DNA from: a virus
DNA length: 39,100 nt
IMG/VR virus record: IMGVR_UViG_3300027898_000020
Location: 1 to 39,100 of that record
Strand: one strand, 5' to 3'
Positions 15,575 through 24,381 of the stretch are shown piece after piece. Each line of letters begins with the position of its first letter. Positions within the stretch are counted from its first letter, which is position 1. The notes under the pieces were generated by a model. It worked only from the letters and a program-made list of their open reading frames with translations. It did not search any database and was not told where the DNA came from. A program made the translations under genes and the position numbers.

Positions 15575-17245
15575 ATGGACCTTTCCAACGCGAATTATGA
15601 TGTGACGGCGGATATGACGTCGCACATGGCAAATCTGCAAGCACAGGACGCCATGACTCGCCAATATCTGGCTGACGCGGCTACCCGCAAAGCTGAAGCT
15701 GCGCAAAACACGCAGTACGACGCCGGGCCGGATACCAACCGCCCTACTGCTGCAACTGTGAACGTGGCGGCCGGTGCAACTCCCGCATCTGGCGCGAACG
15801 GCGCCGGTGGACCGGCCGCTGCTCCCTACAATACATACACCAACTCCCCCACGTTGGCTGGACCGAACGACCCATACAAAGGCGTGCCTGCAGACCCCTC
15901 CGCAGGGATTCCACCACCCAATCCGAATGGACCGTGGGCAGGTCGAACCAACCAGTCGGTTGCGGATCAGATTGCGCAAGAACAGGCGACACAGGACAAC
16001 CTTCGCCAAATGCGGCTGCGCGCCAGCCCGATGGGGGGCGGACCCCAAGGGTCGGGGCTGGAAGATATTCAACGCCAGTTGGATGAATCTCAGGCTCGGC
16101 TGGCAGCTCTAAAAGCCGGTAAACTTCCCGCTTCGGGCACACAGGCAGCAAACCCTGCGTTCGTGCCGAACGGGGCGCCGTCTACGCCTCCATCAGATAC
16201 ATCCACCGGTTCTGACAACAGCCCGCAAGCGAACGCTCGCCGGGCATCTAGCGACGTGGAAGAACTGCAACGGGAACTCGCCCGGGTGAAAGGCAACACG
16301 CCTGCAGCTAATGACCAGCGACAAATTCTGCAGGCAGAACTCGCCAAGGCGCAACAAGCCGGAGGTCAAGCAGGCCAAGCCGCGCAGAGTCAACCGCAAG
16401 ACCAGCAAGGCGCCAGCGCTGCACCCGCGCCAGCGCCGCAACCCGCAACCCCCACCGGCCCAGGGCAGACGTATAGCCCACCGGCTGGCGCGAGCGACTT
16501 CAATTTCGACAACATCGCTGCGAACTCGCGGCTGCAACAAATCCAGCAGCGGTTCAAGATTCTGCAGTCCCAGCAGCAAAACGCCGCCACCGGTGCAGAA
16601 CGCAGCGCAGCTACCGCTGAGATGAACCAGCTCCAGACCGAGGGGCAGCAGTTGCACGCCGGCATTTTTAGCAACAACATGATGCAGGGTGTGCGTCAAG
16701 TAGAGTCGGGCAACCTGGGCGCCCTGGGCGAGATGATCCAGGCGTACGCGCAGAACACCCACACGCCGCTGGTGATCCACCAAGTCGGCCAGGGGCAGTA
16801 CGCGCTCTACACCCCGCAGGGGCAGCCGGTTACCCAGCCGGGCTCTGCTGTCGATCTGGCACGCTCACTGTATGGCAAGGTAGCACCAGACGGTCGCAAG
16901 ATGCTTGCCCAGAATGCAATGATGTTCCAGCAGGCGTACCAAACAGCGTTTGCCAAAGCGATTGCGGAGGCAGACCCCGCACAGAAACTGGAATTGCTCA
17001 AGGGTGAAGAGGCAGTACGGCTGGAGCTGGCAAAAGGTAATAACGAGCGTGCTCTGGAGCTTACCAGACAGATTGGTTTCGAGGCATCGCGCGACCCGCT
17101 CACCGGTCAGCTCACTTTGTACCGCAAGACTGGCGCCAACGTTACGCAGATTCCGCAGCAGCCTGTGGGCGGCGGTGGAGTTCCCAACTACACAGGGCAC
17201 GAAGTTATAATGCCTGGACCCGGACTCAGCAACGTCCCCAAGTAA
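15575..17245 (+). CDS. Internal virion protein III, Gln/Ala-rich
   Basis: A 556-residue protein behind an AGGAG site. The N-terminal 50 residues form a helix (MTSHMANLQAQDAMTRQYLA). A Pro/Gly/Asn linker follows, then two coiled-coil stretches (about 160-185 and 220-260, with EELQRELARVKGN), a Pro/Ala-rich spacer, and a folded C-terminal half from about 320 (LQQIQQRFKILQSQQQNAAT, later VIHQVGQGQYALYTPQGQPV and GNNERALELTRQIGFEASRD). The C-terminal region looks like a small beta-plus-helix domain. It lies directly before the giant ejection protein and is probably part of the injection apparatus. No family name can be given. Confidence 0.72.
   Translation: MDLSNANYDVTADMTSHMANLQAQDAMTRQYLADAATRKAEAAQNTQYDAGPDTNRPTAATVNVAAGATPASGANGAGGPAAAPYNTYTNSPTLAGPNDPYKGVPADPSAGIPPPNPNGPWAGRTNQSVADQIAQEQATQDNLRQMRLRASPMGGGPQGSGLEDIQRQLDESQARLAALKAGKLPASGTQAANPAFVPNGAPSTPPSDTSTGSDNSPQANARRASSDVEELQRELARVKGNTPAANDQRQILQAELAKAQQAGGQAGQAAQSQPQDQQGASAAPAPAPQPATPTGPGQTYSPPAGASDFNFDNIAANSRLQQIQQRFKILQSQQQNAATGAERSAATAEMNQLQTEGQQLHAGIFSNNMMQGVRQVESGNLGALGEMIQAYAQNTHTPLVIHQVGQGQYALYTPQGQPVTQPGSAVDLARSLYGKVAPDGRKMLAQNAMMFQQAYQTAFAKAIAEADPAQKLELLKGEEAVRLELAKGNNERALELTRQIGFEASRDPLTGQLTLYRKTGANVTQIPQQPVGGGGVPNYTGHEVIMPGPGLSNVPK
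17206..17211 (+). promoter_or_regulatory. Candidate -10 box before ejection protein gene
   Basis: TATAAT lies in the last codons of internal virion protein III, about 44 bp before the start of the giant gene. No good -35 is present at 16-18 bp. It is listed only because a perfect -10 is rare in this GC-rich sequence. Confidence 0.2.
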
Positions 17246-17254
17246 GGATTACTC

Positions 17255-20200
17255 ATGGCAATGAACCCCGCTGCGAAAGACCCCAATGCTTTCGCTTCCA
17301 CAGGTCTGAGTGGCGGGGGGGCAAGCAACGCCATCCTCGGCGTTCCGCAAAATCCGAATATGCCGCGCGGGCCTCAACCCGCCAGTAATCCGCAGACACC
17401 GTTGGCGCAGGCCAACGACGCGGCATTCGGCCCAGGGTACTGGAACACGATCAGCGCCAACGGTGGCTCCGGGCTGGCTGCTCCCGACTATGCATCCCAG
17501 ATCGCCGCGCACAACGACGCTATGATCCAGCAGATGCAGTCGCAGGCTCAACAGCCGCAGCAGACCCCGCAGCTGTACTACGGCGTTGGACCCAACAACG
17601 AGCTGCAAGTGGGCGATCAAGTCGTACCCATGGGGGACAACCCCACATCGGCGGCACAAGCCATCCAGCAGAACCCTGGGGTTGGAATAACGCAGTCGAC
17701 GCTGAAGCCTGGGTTTCGCCCGGTGGCAGCGAGCGACATCAATGAGTACCTGAGTGGTATCCAGCACGGCACACTGAGTGACTTGTATCAAGGGGGTAAA
17801 GAACTGGCCATCCGCACTCCCGGTGCGCTGCTGGGGTCGCTGGGTGCTGCATCCAAGTGGGCTGGCGCTGATACCGTGGGCGCGGGGCTGCAAGGTATGG
17901 GTCAGTCCGTTGACCAGATGACCGGTGCGGATCAGCCCGTTGACACGCTGGGTCGTGGCGCGGTGGGTAAGTGGTTCGTCAACAACATGGCGGGTGCAGC
18001 GCAGATGGTGCCGTTCATCGCCCAGAGTTTCCTGATGCCTGAGACGGCAGTGCCAAAGGCGCTCTCTATACTGGGGGACGTGGCGCTCAATTTCGGGCTG
18101 TTCGGCAGTCAGGCAGCGCAGGAGAAGAAAGAGTCTCTGATCGCCCAGGGCGTGGACCCCGCACAGGCCAACAAAGCCGGCTGGGTCGACTTCTTCTCCA
18201 CCGGTGGTGGCATGATGGCCATGGGTCACGCCAGCCACGCAGCCCTTGACGGCACATACAGCGGTGCACAGCAGATTGTGGCCAAGCTCAAACAAGCAGT
18301 AGGCAAAGGCGCCATGACGGCCGAAGAAGCCGCCGCCGCGGTGACCAACCCCGCACTCCTGGCACGCACAGCCGCAAACCTCGCGGGCAGTACAGCGGTT
18401 CAAGGTGCGGCCATGTCCGGCATGGCTGGCGCCAGTGCAGCGTCCAACAACGCGTACGGCGGTCAACACCAGGATGTCGGCGACGCGATGGCGAGTGGCC
18501 TGGGTACCGGTCTGTCCCTGGGCGTGCTTACATCCCCCTTGGGTGCTGTGCATACATGGCAAGATTCTGGCCGCCGGCGGGCACTGGGGGAAGCGCTCAA
18601 TACGCCATCCGAACAGGTGGACTTGCTCAACGCGCTGAAGCAACAGCAAGCCGCAAAAACAATCACCCCCGAAGTGGGCGCATTGGCCGGCGCCAAGCCG
18701 GCGCAAGACTGGGCGCAAGGTGTTACCGCCAAGGCATTCAACGCGGCTGATTCCAATCAGTTCCGTGCGGATCAAGCGGCGCAAGCCCAGGCCCAACCCG
18801 AGAGTTTCAGCCAGCCATATACACCCCCGGAAGCGCCGGCTGCCCCCGCCGCACCGCAGGAAAACGCAGCGGCCCAGCTCCATGCAGTCAAGGTAGATGA
18901 CACGCTCAAAGCTCTGGGTGTCGGACGCAAGGCACAGAAGGCCGTGCGCGCGGTGGCGGAGGATGCCGTTGCTTCTGGCATCGACCTGGAAAGCCCACAG
19001 GCGGACACGCTGGTTAAACTGCTGAAGAAGGGCACCAAGGGTGCTGCTGGTGCACAGGCTGAACTCGACCGACTCAAAGGACAAAAAGATGGCGTATCTG
19101 GACAACCCAACGATGGAATGCCTCCAAGCACTGGAGCTGGGGGTACTGACGTTGGAGGAGGCGTGGCGGATGGAAAACCTGCGGTTCCTGCCGGAGAGCC
19201 AGCAGGGGGATTGGCTGGTGCCGCCCCCGAGCCTGCAGCCCGCGGCGGAGAAGCTGTGGCTCCTGAGCGCGTGGACGCCGGAGCTGCGCCAGTAGCACCC
19301 AAGGCGGAAATTCCTGATTTTTCGGGCTCGCAGTATCAGCGCGCGCCGTCTACGCTGCTTGAGCGCCCAAGTGGGTCAGCATCGCTGGGGCATCTACAGG
19401 ATAAGTCTTCCCCGGAACACATCCAGGCAGCGCTTGAAGCCGGCCGCCTGACGCCTATTGAAGCAGAACGCGCGCTTGAAGAACTGCGTAAACCCCCTGA
19501 GCAGACGCGCAATTTGTCGCGTGCCACAGAGGAAGAAACTGGACAGGGGCGACTGTTCAAGGGGGAAGTATTCCCCAAGCGGCCGAAACTCCCCAAGGAT
19601 ACACAGCGGGCACGCGCTGCGGTAGACGCAGGCACACCTGAACCGGCACCAGCCAGCCAAATCACAGCGGTTGAAGCCAAGCAGTCGCGCAAACGCCAGG
19701 AGACGGAAGCCGCAGTCGAAGCCGCCAAATCGGAGGAACAGAAGTCCGCGGAGGCAGCGGCTAAGGACGTGACTGTTCCGCAAGATAAGTGGGAAGCAGC
19801 ATTCGGCGATACCCACGGAGAGCGTATCCACCGCGCCCTGAGCGGAGAAACCTTTGGCGCCATCGGGGCAGACCACGGCGTTCAGGAAGACGCGGTGCGT
19901 AAATCACTCAAACGCGCTACGCCGGACTCCATTGACAAGGCGGTAGTGGATGGAAAAATTGACGCGCTGACTGGTGCCGACATGAAGCGCCAGTTGGAAA
20001 AAGCCCAGAAGGGCGCAGTGGTGCGCAAGACTGCGGCTGAAGCCAACGCGGACGGAGGTTCTTCTGCCGGCGTGCATGAAGACTCCACTACAGATCAAAT
20101 CAAAGAAATTGTGGCGGACAAAGGGACGTTCATCACGGCGAGCACGAAGCCCGATGAGACAGCCGGCAAACTCAAGCCAAAAGAAACGCTGATCGCCAAG

Positions 20201-23200
20201 ACAGCCCAGCAGTGGGAAGAACAGCGCCGGGCCAACGCTGGCCCCAAAGGCGACAGCGCCAAATATGACGAAGCCGTAGCAAAGCTCAAAGAGCTGGCTG
20301 CTCAGTGGGGCAAAGCACCCAAATCGGACGCGGAAAAACTTGCCGACGTACAGCGCCAGATCGCCGCAGCGGTCAAAGACGGCGGAAAAGCACCAGCCAA
20401 GCTGGAAGCCAAGCGCAAAGCGCTGCAGGAAAAACTCGATGCTGCAGATGAGGAGGCTGAAAGCGAGGAGGCTGTGGATGACACGGGCGCGCGCGACCAG
20501 GATGAAAAACTGGATGCGCTGGACCAAGAATATGGCCAAGGTATGCAGTTTGGCAAGGGTGCCGGCCCAGCTGAAGGCGGACCCGCGTACACCGCAGCTG
20601 GTTTGAAGAAAGAAATTTCCGACTTTATGGGTGGCCGGGAGCTGCCCGAAGACCGCATCCACATCGTGGACAGCGCCGAAGACCTGGAGCATCTGCCTGA
20701 TCTGGCTGTCGCCATCAAACACGGCGACGCGTTTGGGTGGACCAAGGATGGGCGCGTGGTCATGATCGCCGACCGCATCCCGTCAGGTGAAGGTCGTGCC
20801 AAGTTCATGCACGAAGTGGGCACCCACCTGGGGCTGGAACACATCATGGATTCCGGTGACATCGACCTGCTGGCCATCCGCATCGCCAAGTGGGCTGACC
20901 GCATGGACGGCTCCCAGGAGTCGGAGCTGGCCCGGCGCGCGTTGGAGCGCGTGGGCGCTGCGGGAACCAAAGAAGACCAGACATCCAGCGAGACCGTAGC
21001 GTATTTCCTGGAGGAAGCCACCAAGGCAGGCATCGACCCGTCCAACCCGCGCGGCAAAGGGGAATTCACCGGCTGGCTGCGCCGCATCGCGCAGTCGTTC
21101 AAGCAGGCTGTGGCCAAGTTGCTGAACCTGGACCTGAAAAGCATCACCCCCCAGGACATCGTGGATATGGCCTACGGTGCGGCGCACTTGGCGTACGACA
21201 AGGCCCACCCAAGTAGCGAACGTTCACTGAAGCTGTCTTCCGACGAACGGGCGTTTTTTGAGTCTATTTTCAACAGCCCGGCCGACTTGGAAGGTTTGCA
21301 TGATGAGGTACCCTCTGCCCGAATGGAGGGTGGATTGCTCCGCTATGATCCTGCGGATCGAGAAGCACTCGAAGACTATGTAAGCAGCATGTGGGGGGCA
21401 GGAAAAAAATCGTACGGCGGGGAAGGTGCGGCGTCGTTACCCAAGTCTTTTGCCAACGCAGGTCGCAAATTTATTGACCGCCTTCGCACGTCGCCGGACG
21501 GCGCCGTAAAGTTCGGCAAGAACATCGAGCGCAATATATCCAAGCTGCCTGAGCGCTACCAGGAGCCAGCACGCAACATCACGGACACACTCAACCGGTG
21601 GACCAGCTCCGCACTGGACAAGATGGTGTTTACCAAGGACTTGGTGGAGCGTGGCGTCAAGCGCGGCATGACTGCGCTGCACACCTTTGATGAGCACCGC
21701 GAAGCCCGCGATGCACTGGCCGGTCACTACCAGAAGATGGCATACGACCACATTGAGCCGGTGCGCAACTTCAGTGATGCCGAAAAGCGCGCGCTGAGTG
21801 ATTTCCTGCAGCAGAGCACACTAGACAAGCAGTGGGGGTACGGTGAAAAAGCCGCTGGGTCCGCCAAGTCCATGTACGAAGCGCTGTCTCCTCGCGCCAA
21901 GAAAGTGGCGGAAGGGGTGTTCTCCCATGGGGACACCATCCTGAAGGAAAAGAAAGGTGCGATCCAGGAGCTGTGCGACAACTTGTATGGTTCCATGATT
22001 GATGACGCCAAGGCGGCTGGTCACACCAACGTGGTGGCTGAACTCAAGGCGGAGCGCGACGGCTTCCTGAAAAAATACAACCGGCTGATGGCCTTGGATG
22101 AAGGCAACCCGTACGTATCGCTGCAGCGGCGCGGGGACTTTGTGGCGGTTGGCAAGTCAGAAGAATACCGTCAAGCGGAGGCGGCTGCCCAGGCCAAAGG
22201 CGCGACCAAGGCAGACCGGGACAGACTGCAGGAAATGCAGACCGACCCCAACCATTATCTGGTGTCTTCAGCCCAAAGCATCGCAGAGGCCAAAGTGTTG
22301 CGCCAGAACATGCGCGATGCGGGATTTCCCGCAACGGGGGATCACACGTACTATCGCCCCAAGTCGGAGTGGGCGCGCGACGGCGCTGGGGGAGTGATCG
22401 CCGGTATGGGGCGCCTGCGCAACCAGCTCGACATGATGGCCCGGGAGTCTGCGAACCCGACGGACCGGGCGCGCTACGCGTCCATGAATCACTTGTTGAC
22501 CAACATGTGGCTGGACGCCCTGAGCCAGCGCAGCGCGCGCAAGGCGGAGATGCGTCGCCTGGGTGTGCACGGCACCATGGACGTGGTGGACTCGTTCCGC
22601 CAGTCGGCTGCCGCGGATGCGCATTTCATCTCCGGCATCAAGTACAACGACAAGATGCTCACTGCGCTCAAACAAGCCCGGGAGCAAGCCGACCGCGGCG
22701 AAGGTGAAGACCGCACCATCAACCTGAACATGATGGACGAATTTCTAAAACGGCACGAACAGAGCACAGCGGCTGTACCGACTCCGTGGGCCAACAAGAT
22801 CACCAAGACGGTGGCGCTGTGGCAGATCGCCACCAGCCCGGCGCACTACATCGGCAACCTGATGCAGCCATGGACCATGACGCTACCCTATCTGCAAGCC
22901 AAGCATGGGTACGGCGCGGCAACCAGTGAATTCTTCAAGGCATACAAGGAGATCGGCGGAATCCTGGCTAACACCGGCGTGCTCAACTCGCTCAAAGTGG
23001 ACGACATGCCCGCTGACGTACGCCAGCCGATGAAGCGACTGCTGGAACTCGGGCGCCTGGACATCGGCATGAACACTGAATACACGTCCATGGACCTGAA
23101 CATCATCCCGAAAAATGCAGCGGAACGCAGTATTGCCGCAGCGGCTGACCGGATTACCCAGGCTTCACTCAAGATGGAATCGCTCAACCGGCTCGCCAGC

Positions 23201-24304
23201 GCGGCCGCAGCCTACCGGCTTGAACTCAAGCGCACGGGGGACTCGGAGCGCGCCATGCACTACGCAGCTGACGTGGTGGCAGAAACCCACGGCGACCACA
23301 GCCGCGCCAACGCGCCACGGGTGTTCAACAGCGGGTTCGGCAAGGTAGCGCTGCAGTTCCGCAAATTCCAGCTGGTGCAGCTGACCCAGATGGCCAAAAT
23401 GATTGGCAACCTGCGCAATGCTGATCCTGTGGAGCAGGCAACGGCCGTTCGCATGCTGGGGTATACCTTGGCACACGTGGCAGCACTGGGAGGTGCGGTG
23501 GGTATGCCGGGTTTTGGAACATTCAGTTCTGCGGCGCAAAACATCCAGCATTTGCTCGGCCAAACCCAGGGCGAAGACTGGGAAACCCAGATTGAAAAAG
23601 CCGCTGGTGGACGCGAGATGGCCCAGTTGTTGCTTCGCGGTCTGCCTGGACTGGCCGGCGTAGACCTTACCAGCAAGGTAGGCTACGGAGACATGCTGGG
23701 CATTGCGCCCTACACGGATGTGGACGTGACAGACCGCAAGAGCGTGGTGGACGCCATCGGCCAAGTCACTTCAGGTCCGTTCGGCGGCCTGATGGGGCGC
23801 GCAGCGCAGTCGCTGCACCACGTGCTGGTGGGCAACTACTACAAAGGTTTGGAAGGGTTGATGCCACAAGGTATCGCCAACGTGATGAAGGGTGCACGCG
23901 AGCTGAATGAAGGTGTGACCAACACCAAGGGTGACAAGCTCATGAACATCAACGCTGGCGAAGCGATGTTGGAAGCCCTCGGATTCGAGCCGTCCAGCAA
24001 GGCCATGCAGGCCAACGAAACTGCGTCCATGATCAACTCGACAGAAGGGTTCAAAGACCGTCTGGAGATTCTCAAGGAGCGCTACGCCAACGACGCGCGC
24101 AGCGGGGGTGATGTGTCATCCACAGTCAAGAACCTCAACGCACTGCGGGCAGAGATGCAGGAGCGCGGCTTCCGGCCGGTGTCCCTGGGCGATTTGATCA
24201 AGGCGCCAATGGAGCAGCTTAAACGTGAGATGTTCACGACGCCCGGCGGTGTGCAGTACAACCCGAAAGAATCTGGGCGCGCTGTGGCCCAGCTCCCGAA
24301 GTGA
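17255..24304 (+). CDS. Giant polyvalent ejection protein with metallopeptidase-like motif
   Basis: A 2349-residue protein, the largest of the phage. In order: a Gln/Pro/Asn-rich N terminus (1-140); an Ala/Gly-rich, partly membrane-active region (about 180-370, with MAGAAQMVPFIAQSFLMPE); a long linker (about 490-760) that contains an overprinted gene; an HTH-like segment (about 845-890); charged coiled coils (about 950-1085); and a metallopeptidase-like segment with HEVGTHLGLEH at 1186-1196. Then follow helical domains typical of phage large polyvalent proteins, including PYVSLQRRGDFVAVGKS near 1619 and VALWQIATSPAHYIGNL near 1852. Such proteins are packed in the head and injected with the DNA. 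The motif is HExxxH, one residue longer than canonical HExxH. The gene ends at a shared terminator. Confidence 0.8.
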   Translation: MAMNPAAKDPNAFASTGLSGGGASNAILGVPQNPNMPRGPQPASNPQTPLAQANDAAFGPGYWNTISANGGSGLAAPDYASQIAAHNDAMIQQMQSQAQQPQQTPQLYYGVGPNNELQVGDQVVPMGDNPTSAAQAIQQNPGVGITQSTLKPGFRPVAASDINEYLSGIQHGTLSDLYQGGKELAIRTPGALLGSLGAASKWAGADTVGAGLQGMGQSVDQMTGADQPVDTLGRGAVGKWFVNNMAGAAQMVPFIAQSFLMPETAVPKALSILGDVALNFGLFGSQAAQEKKESLIAQGVDPAQANKAGWVDFFSTGGGMMAMGHASHAALDGTYSGAQQIVAKLKQAVGKGAMTAEEAAAAVTNPALLARTAANLAGSTAVQGAAMSGMAGASAASNNAYGGQHQDVGDAMASGLGTGLSLGVLTSPLGAVHTWQDSGRRRALGEALNTPSEQVDLLNALKQQQAAKTITPEVGALAGAKPAQDWAQGVTAKAFNAADSNQFRADQAAQAQAQPESFSQPYTPPEAPAAPAAPQENAAAQLHAVKVDDTLKALGVGRKAQKAVRAVAEDAVASGIDLESPQADTLVKLLKKGTKGAAGAQAELDRLKGQKDGVSGQPNDGMPPSTGAGGTDVGGGVADGKPAVPAGEPAGGLAGAAPEPAARGGEAVAPERVDAGAAPVAPKAEIPDFSGSQYQRAPSTLLERPSGSASLGHLQDKSSPEHIQAALEAGRLTPIEAERALEELRKPPEQTRNLSRATEEETGQGRLFKGEVFPKRPKLPKDTQRARAAVDAGTPEPAPASQITAVEAKQSRKRQETEAAVEAAKSEEQKSAEAAAKDVTVPQDKWEAAFGDTHGERIHRALSGETFGAIGADHGVQEDAVRKSLKRATPDSIDKAVVDGKIDALTGADMKRQLEKAQKGAVVRKTAAEANADGGSSAGVHEDSTTDQIKEIVADKGTFITASTKPDETAGKLKPKETLIAKTAQQWEEQRRANAGPKGDSAKYDEAVAKLKELAAQWGKAPKSDAEKLADVQRQIAAAVKDGGKAPAKLEAKRKALQEKLDAADEEAESEEAVDDTGARDQDEKLDALDQEYGQGMQFGKGAGPAEGGPAYTAAGLKKEISDFMGGRELPEDRIHIVDSAEDLEHLPDLAVAIKHGDAFGWTKDGRVVMIADRIPSGEGRAKFMHEVGTHLGLEHIMDSGDIDLLAIRIAKWADRMDGSQESELARRALERVGAAGTKEDQTSSETVAYFLEEATKAGIDPSNPRGKGEFTGWLRRIAQSFKQAVAKLLNLDLKSITPQDIVDMAYGAAHLAYDKAHPSSERSLKLSSDERAFFESIFNSPADLEGLHDEVPSARMEGGLLRYDPADREALEDYVSSMWGAGKKSYGGEGAASLPKSFANAGRKFIDRLRTSPDGAVKFGKNIERNISKLPERYQEPARNITDTLNRWTSSALDKMVFTKDLVERGVKRGMTALHTFDEHREARDALAGHYQKMAYDHIEPVRNFSDAEKRALSDFLQQSTLDKQWGYGEKAAGSAKSMYEALSPRAKKVAEGVFSHGDTILKEKKGAIQELCDNLYGSMIDDAKAAGHTNVVAELKAERDGFLKKYNRLMALDEGNPYVSLQRRGDFVAVGKSEEYRQAEAAAQAKGATKADRDRLQEMQTDPNHYLVSSAQSIAEAKVLRQNMRDAGFPATGDHTYYRPKSEWARDGAGGVIAGMGRLRNQLDMMARESANPTDRARYASMNHLLTNMWLDALSQRSARKAEMRRLGVHGTMDVVDSFRQSAAADAHFISGIKYNDKMLTALKQAREQADRGEGEDRTINLNMMDEFLKRHEQSTAAVPTPWANKITKTVALWQIATSPAHYIGNLMQPWTMTLPYLQAKHGYGAATSEFFKAYKEIGGILANTGVLNSLKVDDMPADVRQPMKRLLELGRLDIGMNTEYTSMDLNIIPKNAAERSIAAAADRITQASLKMESLNRLASAAAAYRLELKRTGDSERAMHYAADVVAETHGDHSRANAPRVFNSGFGKVALQFRKFQLVQLTQMAKMIGNLRNADPVEQATAVRMLGYTLAHVAALGGAVGMPGFGTFSSAAQNIQHLLGQTQGEDWETQIEKAAGGREMAQLLLRGLPGLAGVDLTSKVGYGDMLGIAPYTDVDVTDRKSVVDAIGQVTSGPFGGLMGRAAQSLHHVLVGNYYKGLEGLMPQGIANVMKGARELNEGVTNTKGDKLMNINAGEAMLEALGFEPSSKAMQANETASMINSTEGFKDRLEILKERYANDARSGGDVSSTVKNLNALRAEMQERGFRPVSLGDLIKAPMEQLKREMFTTPGGVQYNPKESGRAVAQLPK
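19089..19295 (+). CDS. Overprinted 68-residue protein nested in ejection gene
   Basis: A small gene in the +1 frame, wholly inside the giant ejection gene. Its ATG follows AAGGA at seven bases. Hand counting gives 61 of 69 codons (88%) with G or C in third position, against 29 of 69 (42%) for the ejection frame over the same bases, so the coding bias sits in the nested frame here. The product looks globular: Met-Glu-Cys and Leu-rich helices (CLQALELGVLTLEEAWRMEN, then FLPESQQGDWLVPPP, then AAEKLWLLSAW). Over the same bases the giant protein is a disordered Gly/Ala/Pro linker (residues about 612-680). I do not know its function. It may be an old separate gene that lay between two ejection genes now fused. 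Confidence 0.72.
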   Translation: MAYLDNPTMECLQALELGVLTLEEAWRMENLRFLPESQQGDWLVPPPSLQPAAEKLWLLSAWTPELRQ

Positions 24305-24332
24305 AAAAAGCCCCCGGCGGTTAACCGGGGGC
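24304..24332 (-). terminator. Terminator between converging arms
   Basis: A perfect 8-bp stem, GCCCCCGG (24310-24317) with CCGGGGGC (24325-24332), loop of seven. Read on the minus strand it is followed by six T (the A run at 24304-24309), so it best stops the leftward replication operon. On the plus strand it has no T run and is at most a weak stop. A second small hairpin, CCGGG (24355-24359) with CCCGG (24368-24372), lies just before it. The remaining gap to 24381 has an unused ACTCAAGGAG ribosome-binding-like sequence at 24342-24351 on the plus strand and no gene. Confidence 0.82.
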
Positions 24333-24381
24333 AAATACATCACTCAAGGAGAAACCGGGTTGCTCATCCCGGCAACTCGAA

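Noticed and set aside
17249-19105. Minus-strand open frame of 618 codons under the ejection gene
   Set aside because: Rich in Cys, Arg and His with no family pattern; a mirror of GC-rich codon bias.
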